Positions 18,099 through 27,318 of a stretch of DNA of 57,343 nt are shown piece after piece. Both the position numbers and the translations under genes were made by a program. Origin of the DNA: CAZADH01 sp964483805 (GTDB taxonomy: Bacteria > Muiribacteriota > Ozemobacteria > Ozemobacterales > Ozemobacteraceae). The notes under the pieces were generated by a model. The model worked only from the letters and a program-made list of their open reading frames with translations. It had not been told where the DNA came from and ran no database searches. The DNA is taken from contig CAZADH010000009.1 of the NCBI GenBank assembly GCA_964483805.1, positions 1 through 57,343 of the forward strand, written 5' to 3'. Positions within the stretch are counted from its first letter, which is position 1, and each line of letters begins with the position of its first letter.

Positions 18099-18104
18099 CG
18101 ACGC

Positions 18105-18665
18105 ATGCGCTTCAACATCGATCTGCTCCCCAGCGAATACAAGAGTTTTCAGCGCAACATTCTGGTCATTGCCCTGGCCTTGTTCACCGTGGTCGCCAGT
18201 TGTGTGGCCATCGGCATGCTGATGGTGCGCAATTCGAGCAAACTGTTGGCTCTGCAAACCAAGTTGCAGCAGAAGAACAATGAGAAATCACAGGTCATCA
18301 AGGAACAGAACCAGATCAAGGGGCAGTTCCCCGTAGACCGGGCCAACGAGCTGAAGGAACGGATCGATTTCATCAACGCCAATCTGGCCACTCCGGGGTC
18401 TTCGTGGGTCGCCTTTTTGTCGGCGCTCGAGGCGACAGTACCGGAACGGGTCTGGATCAAAACGCTCACCGAGATGAGTCCCGGCACCTACAAGATCGAA
18501 GGCGAGGCCGGTGACGTCGGCGACCTGCTCACCTTTATCGGCCGACTGCAGGCAAGCAAAGCGTTCGATCAGGTGTTCCCATTGACCAACACCACGGTCA
18601 TGCGTGAGGGCATACGGTTGACCGGGTACACGCTCACCTTCCATTTCAAGGGGGTGACGCCATGA
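18105..18665 (+). CDS. pilN: PilN, pilus inner-membrane platform protein
   Basis: The 186-residue protein starts MRFNIDLLPSEYK, matching the cytoplasmic INLLP motif by which PilN docks onto PilM. One membrane segment follows (about 17-39), then a coiled coil and a small alpha/beta domain (WIKTLTEMSPGTYKIEGE, then DLLTFIGRLQ), as expected for the ferredoxin-like fold. The stop overlaps the pilO start by four bases. Confidence 0.88.
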   Translation: MRFNIDLLPSEYKSFQRNILVIALALFTVVASCVAIGMLMVRNSSKLLALQTKLQQKNNEKSQVIKEQNQIKGQFPVDRANELKERIDFINANLATPGSSWVAFLSALEATVPERVWIKTLTEMSPGTYKIEGEAGDVGDLLTFIGRLQASKAFDQVFPLTNTTVMREGIRLTGYTLTFHFKGVTP

Positions 18666-19252
18666 TGAAGACGCGAGCCCGATCGGTCGGCGAGCAGGCG
18701 ATCAGCATCGCCATGATCATCGCGGGCATTGTTGCTGCCGGGTATTTCTACCTCGCGGTCAATGCCGCACAACAACAAGATATCAAGCGCCTCGAAGAAG
18801 AGATCAAGCGTCTCGACACCGAAATCATTGCGGCCATTCAAGAAAAGAAGAACCTCGAGGGCCAGCGCGATGAAGAGGTCAAGAAGGTCGACGCCCGCCG
18901 CGCCGAGGTGCAAGAGAAGTTCGAAAACCTGCTCGATTTTGAAAACCAGTACACCAATCTGATCGAGGCGGTCGAACAGAAAGCCCGCAACTTCAACATC
19001 TCGATCCTGGGTTCTGAATACGTGCCACCGGCGCAGGCCAGCGGCCTGTTGGCCGCCTACAAGATTTTCACCATGCGCTTGAAGGTCATCGGCGACTACG
19101 ACCGCATGAAGCATTTTCTGTGGGAACTCGAGAACCGCCTGGGCCGGTTTGTGAAGATCAACAATTTCAAGGTCAATACGTTGTCAGACACCGAGGGTCG
19201 CATGGCCCTCGACCTCGAACTGGTGACCTATTTCAAACAGGGCAACGGGTGA
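18662..19252 (+). CDS. pilO: PilO, pilus inner-membrane platform protein
   Basis: The 196-residue protein has one membrane segment (about 13-34), a strong coiled coil at about 40-100 rich in Glu/Lys, and a C-terminal ferredoxin-like domain (FTMRLKVIGDYDRMKHFLWELEN region) typical of PilO. It heterodimerises with PilN. The ATG overlaps the pilN stop. A 150-base gap with a small hairpin separates it from the pilP-like gene. Confidence 0.87.
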   Translation: MMKTRARSVGEQAISIAMIIAGIVAAGYFYLAVNAAQQQDIKRLEEEIKRLDTEIIAAIQEKKNLEGQRDEEVKKVDARRAEVQEKFENLLDFENQYTNLIEAVEQKARNFNISILGSEYVPPAQASGLLAAYKIFTMRLKVIGDYDRMKHFLWELENRLGRFVKINNFKVNTLSDTEGRMALDLELVTYFKQGNG

Positions 19253-19292
19253 TTTTTCTTCATTCATAATTCGCCCTGCCATGCCGATGTAT

Positions 19293-19318
19293 ACCCCGAG
19301 GGAAACCATCCCTCCGGG
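19293..19318 (+). terminator. Possible hairpin attenuator between pilO and pilP-like gene
   Basis: CCCGAGGGA and TCCCTCCGGG can pair around a five-base loop with one bulged C. No T-run follows, so it may slow transcription or mark an RNA end rather than terminate fully. Confidence 0.35.
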
Positions 19319-19402
19319 AGCAATCTACGGCTAAGGTATCCAACAACGCGCTGTGCCCCTGGATCCGGTGAGCCTGCGGGCTGAGACCGGCGACTGACAT
19401 CC

Positions 19403-20050
19403 ATGGCAACAGACTTCAAGAAGATCTACGCGGAGAACAAGGTCGCGGTGATCGGCGTGCCGGTCATCATTTTGATCTTGTTGCTGCAGAAGTTCGTTCT
19501 CGAACCGTCGCGCGCGGCAAAGAAGCCGGCGACGGCACCCACTGCCGCCGCACCGCTCACTCCGGCCGCGGGAACCCCGGCAGCGGGAGGCGCACCCCCG
19601 GCGGCCGACGTCCCGGCCCCCACCCCGGTCATCATGATCCCACCACTGAGCCAGGCGTTGCAGAATCGCATGCACCCGCCCGAGGAGTATCCGTTCCCGA
19701 CGAGCCGCAACTGCTTCGTCACCTTCGTCAAGACGAGGACGACCGAGCCCGCAGTCGCACCAACCATCGAGCTTGCCTCGGAACCTGAGCTTCTGGCTCG
19801 GCCTGAGGTCAGCTACCACGGCTACTTCAACGTGGGTCGGGATCGCGTCGCGATTCTCAAACTGGACGGTGCCATGCAGTTGAAGCGGGTCCAGCAGATG
19901 CTCGACGAGACACCGTTCTCGTTGGCCGAAATCACCGATGACCATGTGGTTCTGGCCGACACCACTTCGCCCGGCGACGATCTGGTTGTGGCGCTGTCTG
20001 AGAAGGCCCCCGCAGACAATGTTGCAGCCCCCGGTCTTCCGCGCAGGTAA
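19403..20050 (+). CDS. PilP/GspC-like inner-membrane protein
   Basis: The 215-residue protein has an N-terminal membrane anchor (about 13-30), a long Pro/Ala-rich linker and a C-terminal small beta domain (about 130-205). The pattern YHGYFNVGRDRVAILKLDG, then PFSLAEITDDHVVLAD, is the homology-region pattern of PilP and GspC, in which a short strand-rich domain contacts the secretin. Position after pilM, pilN and pilO supports PilP. It is anchored by a membrane helix, as in GspC, rather than by a lipobox as in most PilP. No secretin gene follows. Confidence 0.68.
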   Translation: MATDFKKIYAENKVAVIGVPVIILILLLQKFVLEPSRAAKKPATAPTAAAPLTPAAGTPAAGGAPPAADVPAPTPVIMIPPLSQALQNRMHPPEEYPFPTSRNCFVTFVKTRTTEPAVAPTIELASEPELLARPEVSYHGYFNVGRDRVAILKLDGAMQLKRVQQMLDETPFSLAEITDDHVVLADTTSPGDDLVVALSEKAPADNVAAPGLPRR

Positions 20051-20198
20051 CGCCCGCAACACCGTCCGGCAATGACTGGTCGGCGCACCCACACCGGCTT
20101 CGGTCATTGGGCCAGTCGGTCAATGCGCTGGACACGTGAGACGAACTCGCAACAGGAACCGACAAGGATTCTCGGCCAGCGATTGAAGAGAGGGTTGT

Positions 20199-23132
20199 AT
20201 GCACACACGGCCAGAAAAAAGAACCAATTCTGCCACGGTCCAGGCACGCCACTGGTTGTTGCTCGGACTCAGCCTCTCGTTCGCCGCCGTCGTGTTGATG
20301 ACGGCATGCGGCGGAGGCGGTGGCGAAGCCACGATCGCCCCGACATCACTGCTCGGGATGCAGATCGGCTCTGAACTGGCCCAGCAGGCAACAACCGGCC
20401 CCACCGATGCCAAGGCAACGGTGGCCTGTCGCGCCGTTTTGCCCCCCACCACCTCGGCATCGCTCACCGGCACACTCGGCAGTGACAATCGGTTCGCCGA
20501 CATGAAGGGCCGCGTGCTGTCGCTGACCGGCAACACCGATCTGGTTGCCCCTGTTCCCGTCGACAACAATGGCCGATTCACGCTCGCAGGGCTGCCACTC
20601 GACAGCAAGGGCCGTGTCGAACTGTGGTCGAGCACCCAGCGCTCGTTGGTGGTCAAACAGCTCGACCAGGTCGTCCCGAATCTGGGCGAGCAACTGCTCG
20701 ACGTCAAATCGACGGTCGTGGCCGCGATCGTCACGCGCAGCGGGTTCACCCGCACCGCCCGGGATGTCGAAAACGCCATCGCCAGCGGCGCCATTGCGAC
20801 CGCCGCGTTTGTCGCCGTCGAGCAGGGCGTCACCAACTGGCTCAGCGGTACGCTGCCGGCCAGTAAGACGGCAGTGCTTGACGTTGTATTGATAGAGAAA
20901 GCAGATCTCGCCGCCAAGGTCGATCAGCTCGACATCCAGGTCGCGAGCTATGTGGCCAGCAGCCCCGGCACATCGACGGTGTCTGCACCGGCAACCGGCC
21001 GTGTCGCCGGCTTTGTGGCCGATGCGTCCGGCACCCGACTGCAATATGCATTGGTCTCGATTGCCACGAGTTCGGTGGTGACGGACAGCCAAGGGCAGTA
21101 TTCGCTGAGCAATCTGAGTGTGGGCACCCACACCCTCATGGTCAGCAAAACCGGCTTCGCCACCTATTCCGCGGCGGTCGGAATCAGCAACGGCATGACG
21201 ACCTACCTGGAAGTAATGCTCAACTTCCTGCATGGCACGCCAGGGACCGGCACGGGGACGGGGACAGGCACCGGCGTGTCATCCGGAACGGGCACCGGCA
21301 GCGGAACAGGCACGGGAACCGGGTCAGGAACGGGTACCGGCGTGGCATCTGCGAACGTGACCGGGCGGGTTACTGACACCAACGCGGTAGCCCTTGTCGG
21401 CGCCCGGGTAACTCTGGGAACCAATTTCGTGGTGACCGATGGCGCCGGCCTTTACAACTTCACCAACTATCCCCAGGGCAGCTATACCCTCGTCGTCACG
21501 ATGACCGGCTTCGCCACCTCGACCAGCAACGTCGTCGTCAGCTCAACCGGGGCGGTGACGGGCAATCTGAACGTGCAACTGGTGCGGCTGCCGACGACGG
21601 TTACATTACTGGGAACAGTTACTGACAACACCAGCAACGTGCTCGCCGGGGCGCAGGTGACATTGGGCACCCACACTGCGATCACGGGCGCCACAGGCAG
21701 TTATGTCCTGACCCAGGTGAGTCCGGGCAACTACACGTTGACGGTGTCGCTCACCAACTATGCGACCTCGACGCAAGCCATCACGGTTGCCCCCGACGGC
21801 ACGGTCACAGGCTCGCTGATCACGCAACTGGCGTGGCTGCCATCCAGCTTCAACATCGCGGGTGCGGTCAGCTACCTCGACGGCGGGTTCTCGACGCCAA
21901 TCGTTGGCGCCAATGTGGCGATGGGCCCGTATTCGGCCACTACCGACGGCGCCGGCATCTATCGGTGCAATGGCGTCGCGCCAGGAAGTTACACGCTGCA
22001 GGTGTCGGCGCCCGGATACGCAACCGACACGCGAGCCATCAGCATTGACCCGGGTGGTGCGGTAACGGGTAACTTGAGCGTCGAACTGGCACCGGTGCCG
22101 ACTTCGTTCAACTTGACCGGGACAGTTTACTTTGTAAATACAAGCGGCGCGATCACCAACATTGCCGGCGCGCAAGTCACCCTGGGAACCCACACAACCA
22201 CGACGGTCGGCACGGGCGCTTACTTCCTGACCAGTGTCGCCCCCGGCAGTTACACGTTGGCCGTGGGAGCGACCGGTTACGCATCGACAACCAGGAGCCT
22301 TGCGGTGGCTGTCGACGGCAGCGTCGTCGGTTCGCTGGCCGTTCAGTTGATCGATCTGGCCCACAACTCGCCGACCGTTGGAGCGTTGCGGGTCGTTCCC
22401 GGCGGTACGTTCCAACGCGACGCCGACCCCGCAAACACCACGACAGTCACCGGTTTTTACATCAGTCCCTGCGAGATCACGCAAACACAGTTCACCACCG
22501 TGACCGGCCTACCCAATCCGAGCGCCTTTTCGACCGTGGTCGACGGGCCGGTCGAAGGCGTCACCTGGTATCACGCGCTGGTCTTCTGCAACCGCCTGAG
22601 CATGAACGAAGGGCTGACACCCGTTTACACGATCGGCAGTTCGACCGATCCCGCGTTGTGGGGCGTGGTTCCAACCATTGCCAGCAATGCCACCTGGGAC
22701 GCAGTCATCTGCAACTGGGGCGCTTCCGGGTATCGGCTGCCCACCGAGGCCGAGTGGCAGTGGGCCGCCATGGGAGCAACCGATAGCGGGAACAAACCGT
22801 TTTCCGGGAGCACGGGCAGCAACTCGGCCACCGACTATGCGTGGTATGACGTGAACTCGGGCAATACGACGCATGCGGTCGGCACCAAGCTCGCCAACGA
22901 GCTGGGAATCTTCGACATGAGCGGAAACGTCCAGGAGTGGTGCTGGGATGTGCTCGACGTCTACCCCGCCGGGCCGGTGACGAACCCGACCGGAGTGGCC
23001 ACGGGCACCGGTCGCGTCGACCGAGGCGGCGCGCATCTCTACGACGTGAGCAAACTTGCGGTTGCCTCCCGGGAGGGAACCGTCCCATTCAACCAAAGCG
23101 GTGAGTATGGCTTCCGCGTTGTCCGCCCATGA
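20199..23132 (+). CDS. Lipoprotein with five carboxypeptidase-regulatory-like repeats and an FGE-sulfatase-like domain
   Basis: The 977-residue product has a signal segment ending in a lipobox-like VLMTACGG, so the Cys is probably lipidated. Five related beta-sandwich repeats of about 80 residues begin near 267, 382, 467, 549 and 635; each has a GARVTLGT, then TDGAGxY, then PGSYTLxVxxxGYA pattern typical of CarboxypepD_reg domains. A Gly/Thr/Ser linker lies between repeats 1 and 2. From about 729 to the end is a formylglycine-generating-enzyme-like (FGE-sulfatase) domain: VPGGTFQRD, YRLPTEAEWQWAA, GIFDMSGNVQEWCWD, RGGAH and GFRVV. Such domains are often non-catalytic C-type-lectin-like binding modules. 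It stands where pilQ would normally be; a surface adhesin or sugar-binding role is inferred. Confidence 0.85.
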   Translation: MHTRPEKRTNSATVQARHWLLLGLSLSFAAVVLMTACGGGGGEATIAPTSLLGMQIGSELAQQATTGPTDAKATVACRAVLPPTTSASLTGTLGSDNRFADMKGRVLSLTGNTDLVAPVPVDNNGRFTLAGLPLDSKGRVELWSSTQRSLVVKQLDQVVPNLGEQLLDVKSTVVAAIVTRSGFTRTARDVENAIASGAIATAAFVAVEQGVTNWLSGTLPASKTAVLDVVLIEKADLAAKVDQLDIQVASYVASSPGTSTVSAPATGRVAGFVADASGTRLQYALVSIATSSVVTDSQGQYSLSNLSVGTHTLMVSKTGFATYSAAVGISNGMTTYLEVMLNFLHGTPGTGTGTGTGTGVSSGTGTGSGTGTGTGSGTGTGVASANVTGRVTDTNAVALVGARVTLGTNFVVTDGAGLYNFTNYPQGSYTLVVTMTGFATSTSNVVVSSTGAVTGNLNVQLVRLPTTVTLLGTVTDNTSNVLAGAQVTLGTHTAITGATGSYVLTQVSPGNYTLTVSLTNYATSTQAITVAPDGTVTGSLITQLAWLPSSFNIAGAVSYLDGGFSTPIVGANVAMGPYSATTDGAGIYRCNGVAPGSYTLQVSAPGYATDTRAISIDPGGAVTGNLSVELAPVPTSFNLTGTVYFVNTSGAITNIAGAQVTLGTHTTTTVGTGAYFLTSVAPGSYTLAVGATGYASTTRSLAVAVDGSVVGSLAVQLIDLAHNSPTVGALRVVPGGTFQRDADPANTTTVTGFYISPCEITQTQFTTVTGLPNPSAFSTVVDGPVEGVTWYHALVFCNRLSMNEGLTPVYTIGSSTDPALWGVVPTIASNATWDAVICNWGASGYRLPTEAEWQWAAMGATDSGNKPFSGSTGSNSATDYAWYDVNSGNTTHAVGTKLANELGIFDMSGNVQEWCWDVLDVYPAGPVTNPTGVATGTGRVDRGGAHLYDVSKLAVASREGTVPFNQSGEYGFRVVRP
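21233..21345. repeat. Gly-Thr coding simple-sequence tract
   Basis: Tandem ggnacn-type hexamers and 12-mers (ggcacgggaacc and variants) encode a Gly-Thr/Gly-Ser linker in the lipoprotein at 20199-23132. The units are in frame, so slippage would change linker length without breaking the gene. Confidence 0.7.
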
Positions 23133-23257
23133 ACGCCACCGCCGCGGAATGGGCGACACGTTCCGGGGAACGACACACCGCGCCCTGCCTGTCCGACCTG
23201 CGTGAAAACAACTGTCGACGCATCGAGAAAACTCGCTCTTGACGGGTCGGACGGTGG

Positions 23258-23263
23258 TATAAT
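23258..23263 (+). promoter_or_regulatory. Consensus -10 box before the HEAT-repeat gene
   Basis: TATAAT (23258-23263) lies about 44 bases before the start. TTGACG occurs at 23239-23244, but the 13-base spacing is too short for a standard promoter, so the -35 box is uncertain. Confidence 0.4.
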
Positions 23264-23306
23264 GCCTTCGATATTCCAGCACCCGTTCGCCTAAGGAGAG
23301 AGTCCC

Positions 23307-24632
23307 TTGGCCACCATGGATTATCCGACGATCAAGCGCATGTTTCAGGACCGCGACAAGATGGTCCGGCTATTCTGTCTCAAGGTGGTGGTCCGCGACC
23401 GGCTGCCGCAAATCGATGAGTTCATCCTCACGGGCCTGTCCGATGACCGGCCCGAGGTGATCCGGGCGGCGTTGGCGGGCGTGCCGCAATGCCGCGATCC
23501 GCGCATCATCCAGGCGGTGCTGGGCATGCTCCAGAACGCCAACCCGACCGTGCGACAACAAGCGCTCAACGCGCTCGAGGGGCAGCCGGCCGCGGCGATT
23601 GCTGAAGCGCTGAGTGAGTTCCTGCGCGTCGAGGAAGACACCAACCTGCTCGCCTCGGCGATCAAGCTCATCGGCAGTTGCCGCGACGACGACTTCCTGC
23701 CGCTGTTGAAAGCGTTTCTCACCTACGAAGACGACCGGGTGCGCGCCAACGCCGTCGAGGCACTGGCCATGCTCGATCATCTCGAGGTTTCTGAAATTCT
23801 CAAGCAACTGGTCGGTGACCGCAACAACCGGGTGCGCGCCAACGCGATCAAGGGTTTGTGGGTGCGCGGCATTCGTTTCGGACTCAACACGGTGCCCGAG
23901 GAGATCCGCTCGCCAAACCCGAAGAAACGGGCCTCGGTGGCCTACATCCTGGGCGAGATCAAAGAAGAGCGTTCGGCCGACCTGCTCATCAACCTGCTCA
24001 ACGACCCGGTGCCAATGGTGCGCAACCGCGCCGTTCTGAGCCTGGGCAAGCTGGGCGCGGCACGGCTCATTCAACCTATACTTACAGCGTATTTCAAAGA
24101 GCAGGACGCAGGCTTGCGGCAGGTCATGATCGACACCGCCCTCGCTTTGTCGTCCGAACTGACACTTGCCCGCCTGACCGACCGGTTCGCGCAGGAACTC
24201 GAACCCAAGACCCGCGCGCACATCCTCGCCAATCTGAAAAACTGCCAGAATCCGGCGTTGATACCTTTTCTCAGTCGGTCGGTCCGCGATCCGGACCCGC
24301 GCGTGCGGGCCAATGCGGTCGAGGTTCTCGGCTCGCAAAAAGACCCGGCGCTGGCCGAGGTCATCCTGCCGCTACTGAACGACTCGCACAACCGCGTGCG
24401 CAGCAACGCCGCCATGGCGATCTGGCGACTGGGCGGCACCCTCTCGGTGCTGACCCTCAAGCAGATGCTGCGTTCCTCGCAGAAGTCGATGCGCGCCTCG
24501 GCCGCGTACGCTCTGGGCGAGATCGGCGCTTTGCAGTTTGGTGAACTGCTGCAAGACGTCGCCAACGATCAGGACCCCGATGTCCGCAAGGGTGCAATCA
24601 AGGCCCTGGCAAAAATCCGGAAAATGGCATAG
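23307..24632 (+). CDS. HEAT-repeat protein
   Basis: The 441-residue protein is almost entirely HEAT or PBS-lyase-type repeats. Examples are RVRANAVEALAML, RVRANAIKGLW, MVRNRAVLSLGKLG, RVRANAVEVLGSQ, RVRSNAAMAIWRLGG, SMRASAAYALGEIG and DVRKGAIKALAKI, about every 30-35 residues. I chose the TTG at 23307 because AAGGAGAG (23293-23300) lies six bases upstream; the ATG at 23316 would be too far from it. There is no signal peptide, so it is cytoplasmic. It resembles the N-terminal half of the HEAT/TPR protein in the pilT operon. It is followed 10 bases later by a large TPR protein gene. Such helical scaffolds bind partners; the partner is unknown. Confidence 0.88.
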   Translation: MATMDYPTIKRMFQDRDKMVRLFCLKVVVRDRLPQIDEFILTGLSDDRPEVIRAALAGVPQCRDPRIIQAVLGMLQNANPTVRQQALNALEGQPAAAIAEALSEFLRVEEDTNLLASAIKLIGSCRDDDFLPLLKAFLTYEDDRVRANAVEALAMLDHLEVSEILKQLVGDRNNRVRANAIKGLWVRGIRFGLNTVPEEIRSPNPKKRASVAYILGEIKEERSADLLINLLNDPVPMVRNRAVLSLGKLGAARLIQPILTAYFKEQDAGLRQVMIDTALALSSELTLARLTDRFAQELEPKTRAHILANLKNCQNPALIPFLSRSVRDPDPRVRANAVEVLGSQKDPALAEVILPLLNDSHNRVRSNAAMAIWRLGGTLSVLTLKQMLRSSQKSMRASAAYALGEIGALQFGELLQDVANDQDPDVRKGAIKALAKIRKMA

Positions 24633-24642
24633 CGAGACGAAT

Positions 24643-27318
24643 ATGATGCAACACGTAATACTACCTGTTCGAGCATCACGGTTGCTCGTGGTTGCGTGCG
24701 CAGCACTGCTCCTGGTCACCGCCGGTTGGGCGGCCGACGAAGCGCGCACCTACAACGACCAGGGTCTGAAAGAGTACAACAACGCCAATTACCAGGAAGC
24801 GTTCAAGCTCCTGATGAAGGCAAAGAACCTCAAACCCGACTGGGCTGAGCCGTATTACAACCTGGCCCTGGTCATGGACAAGGTTAAGAAACCTCGGGAT
24901 TACCGGCTCGGCCTCGAGAAAGCCTGGAAACTCGAACCCAACAATACCAAATATCAAGAAGCATACGTCAAGATTCTCAAAGAGGAACTTGCGGCATTGA
25001 AGCCCAACCAGGCGGCCGAAAAAGAAGAATTGTCGAAGAAGATCCTCGAGGTGGATGCCGGCCAGATCGAGATGGCGGCGGCCATGGCCCGCTCGTATCT
25101 CGACAAAAAAGATTACGGCAACGTGCGCACCCTGGCCAATCGTGTCTTCGAAAAGAACCGCGAACAGTTGCCCAAATACGCCAACGGTGCCATCGGCGAC
25201 ATCTATTATGCGCTCGGCAAGGCCGAATACGAGAGCAACAAGCTGGCGGAAGCCCGGGCCAACCTCGAGAAGTCGTTGCGCTACCCCGTCGAGAAACCGG
25301 ACGTATACAAAGAGACGCTCAACGAGGTGAAGAAGGCGCAGACTTCGGCAGCCGAAGGCCATCTCAAGTTGGGCCAGAGCTACCAAGACAAGGGCCAGGG
25401 CAGCGAAGCGCTGGCGGAGTTCAAAAAGGGCCTGGTGATTCTGCCCGACCACGAGGGTCTGCAGGAAGCCATGCGCAATTGTGAGGGCCGCGGCCAGGCC
25501 AAGGTCGTCTTCGCCGATGCGATGAAAGCGATCAAAGACGGCCACTGGATCAAGGCCCGCGACCTGTTGCAAGAGGTCATGGTATTGCAACCCGATTATC
25601 CGGAGGCCAAAGGTTATCTCGACAAGGCCATCGAAAAAGAGAACAAGGTCCGCGAGAAGATCGGGCGCACCTCGGAACTGCCGCGCTATGTCGAGGAGCG
25701 GGCCAGCCTCGTCGAAGGGTTCATCACCATCGGCAACGAATATCTGCGCGTGAACAACCAACGGGATGCGCGCACCGAGTTCGAAAAGGCGCTGGCGATC
25801 GTCGAACTGGACCCGGAACTGAATGCGAAATACAAGGGACAGATCGACGCCGCCATGAAGACGATGAACGACACGTCGTCGCTCGAAGACAAGTATCGGG
25901 CCGGCGTGAAAGCGTATGAAAGCAAAGACTGGGACGCGGTCATCGACAATCTGACGAAGCTCCCGGATGAGAAATACCTGCCGCAAGACCTCAAGGGCCG
26001 CGGTCCGCCTGATATTCCGAGCTACCTGGCCATGGCCTACTTCAGTAAGGGCAACTTCGAAGACGCCAAAAAACTGGCCGGCCGCCAGATCAACATCGAC
26101 CCGCGAAACAACCGTGCCAAGTACGTGCTGGCGCACATTTACTTCAACGAGAAGAACCTTGCCGCCGCCGAGAAGCTGATCACCGAGATTCGCGAAGACG
26201 ATCCCAACTATCCGGGCATCGACGAAGCGTACACGAAGATGGTCGCGATGAACAAAGCGAACCTGGTCATCCCGCTGCTGATCATCGGGGCCTTGTTCTG
26301 GATCGCCTACATTCTCTGGCAGAACCTGCCCAAAGCCAACAAGAACCGCTCGATCCGCCTGGGTCGCAGCCTGCTCAACAAGGGGCTGTATCGCGAGGCG
26401 ATCGACGAGATCCTCAAGGTGCGGCGCAGCCCGCTGCTCGAAAAAGAAGACCACGACAAGATCGCGCGCATTCTCGCCGAAGCGTTCCTCAAGACGGCGC
26501 AGTACGACAAGGCCGTGGGCGAATGCAAGACGCTGCTGGGCATGGATCCGAACGACAACGAGGCCAAGGTCTGGCTCGGTTACGCGTTTCTCGGGCGGCG
26601 TTCACTGAACCCCGAGAGTCTGCCGTTGCTGATGAACCTGTACAAGACCATCGAGAAAGAGAAGAAGAATGCCTCTCTGCTCGGCATGCTCGGCGATCAC
26701 TTCGTGTCGTCAAAAGTATTGACGGCCGAGGGCGTCGAGATTCTCGAGCGGTGGCTCGAACTCGAGCCCAACAACCCCGACTGCGTGCGGGCCCTGGGCA
26801 AATACTACCTGAAGAAAGGCCGCAACGATGCCACGGCCATGAAGTTGTTCGAGCAGATGATGACCCTCGAAAACCTGCGCGATCCGGAGATCATTCTGGG
26901 CATCGGCAAGGTGCACCTGCGCATGGACAACTTCGACGAGACGTTGCGTTGTTGCGACACCGTGCTCAACAGCGACGTCAACAACGAACTGGTGCACGGT
27001 CTTCTGCGCGAGTGTTACCAAAAGATGGGAAAACTCGAAGAGTTGCTCAAGATCTACCGCAACTTCCTCGCCGAGAACCCCTACAACGTTGCCTTCCAGA
27101 AGGGCCTGCAGGCGGCACAGAAGGTGGCCGGCAGTGCCGGCGCCGGTGCGGCCCAGCAACCCCGACCGGCGCTGTCGGTCGACCAACCGGCCGCGGCGAT
27201 CGAAGGGCCGGCCGAGGGCGACGGCCAGAGCGTCGCCTGCCCGCACTGCGGCGCCGCCAACGCCGGCACCGATTACTACTGTCAGGCCTGCGGCAAGACC
27301 ATGGACGGATCCGCCTGA
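24643..27318 (+). CDS. Large membrane TPR protein with C-terminal zinc ribbon
   Basis: The 891-residue product begins with a signal peptide (RLLVVACAALLLVTAGWAA) and repeated TPR motifs in the presumed periplasmic half (ARTYNDQGLKEYNNANYQEA, YLAMAYFSKGNFEDAKKL, YVLAHIYFNEKNLAAAEKL). A membrane segment follows at about 539-557 (LVIPLLIIGALFWIAYIL), then more TPRs (SLLNKGLYREAIDEILKV, GKYYLKKGRNDATAMKLF). A zinc ribbon CPHCGAAN to CQACG ends it at about 866-888. The layout puts TPR arrays on both sides of the membrane if the signal is cleaved. The start at 24643 lies 10 bases after the HEAT gene and the stop overlaps the next start. Confidence 0.86.
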   Translation: MMQHVILPVRASRLLVVACAALLLVTAGWAADEARTYNDQGLKEYNNANYQEAFKLLMKAKNLKPDWAEPYYNLALVMDKVKKPRDYRLGLEKAWKLEPNNTKYQEAYVKILKEELAALKPNQAAEKEELSKKILEVDAGQIEMAAAMARSYLDKKDYGNVRTLANRVFEKNREQLPKYANGAIGDIYYALGKAEYESNKLAEARANLEKSLRYPVEKPDVYKETLNEVKKAQTSAAEGHLKLGQSYQDKGQGSEALAEFKKGLVILPDHEGLQEAMRNCEGRGQAKVVFADAMKAIKDGHWIKARDLLQEVMVLQPDYPEAKGYLDKAIEKENKVREKIGRTSELPRYVEERASLVEGFITIGNEYLRVNNQRDARTEFEKALAIVELDPELNAKYKGQIDAAMKTMNDTSSLEDKYRAGVKAYESKDWDAVIDNLTKLPDEKYLPQDLKGRGPPDIPSYLAMAYFSKGNFEDAKKLAGRQINIDPRNNRAKYVLAHIYFNEKNLAAAEKLITEIREDDPNYPGIDEAYTKMVAMNKANLVIPLLIIGALFWIAYILWQNLPKANKNRSIRLGRSLLNKGLYREAIDEILKVRRSPLLEKEDHDKIARILAEAFLKTAQYDKAVGECKTLLGMDPNDNEAKVWLGYAFLGRRSLNPESLPLLMNLYKTIEKEKKNASLLGMLGDHFVSSKVLTAEGVEILERWLELEPNNPDCVRALGKYYLKKGRNDATAMKLFEQMMTLENLRDPEIILGIGKVHLRMDNFDETLRCCDTVLNSDVNNELVHGLLRECYQKMGKLEELLKIYRNFLAENPYNVAFQKGLQAAQKVAGSAGAGAAQQPRPALSVDQPAAAIEGPAEGDGQSVACPHCGAANAGTDYYCQACGKTMDGSA

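Noticed and set aside
21233..21345. Possible CRISPR-like array
   Set aside because: Units are 6 to 12 bases, in frame, without spacers, and encode a Gly-Thr linker.
26523..27317. N-terminal extension of the 1160-residue TPR protein
   Set aside because: It overlaps the previous TPR gene out of frame, is Arg-rich without structure, and the ATG at 27318 overlaps the stop in the usual coupled way.
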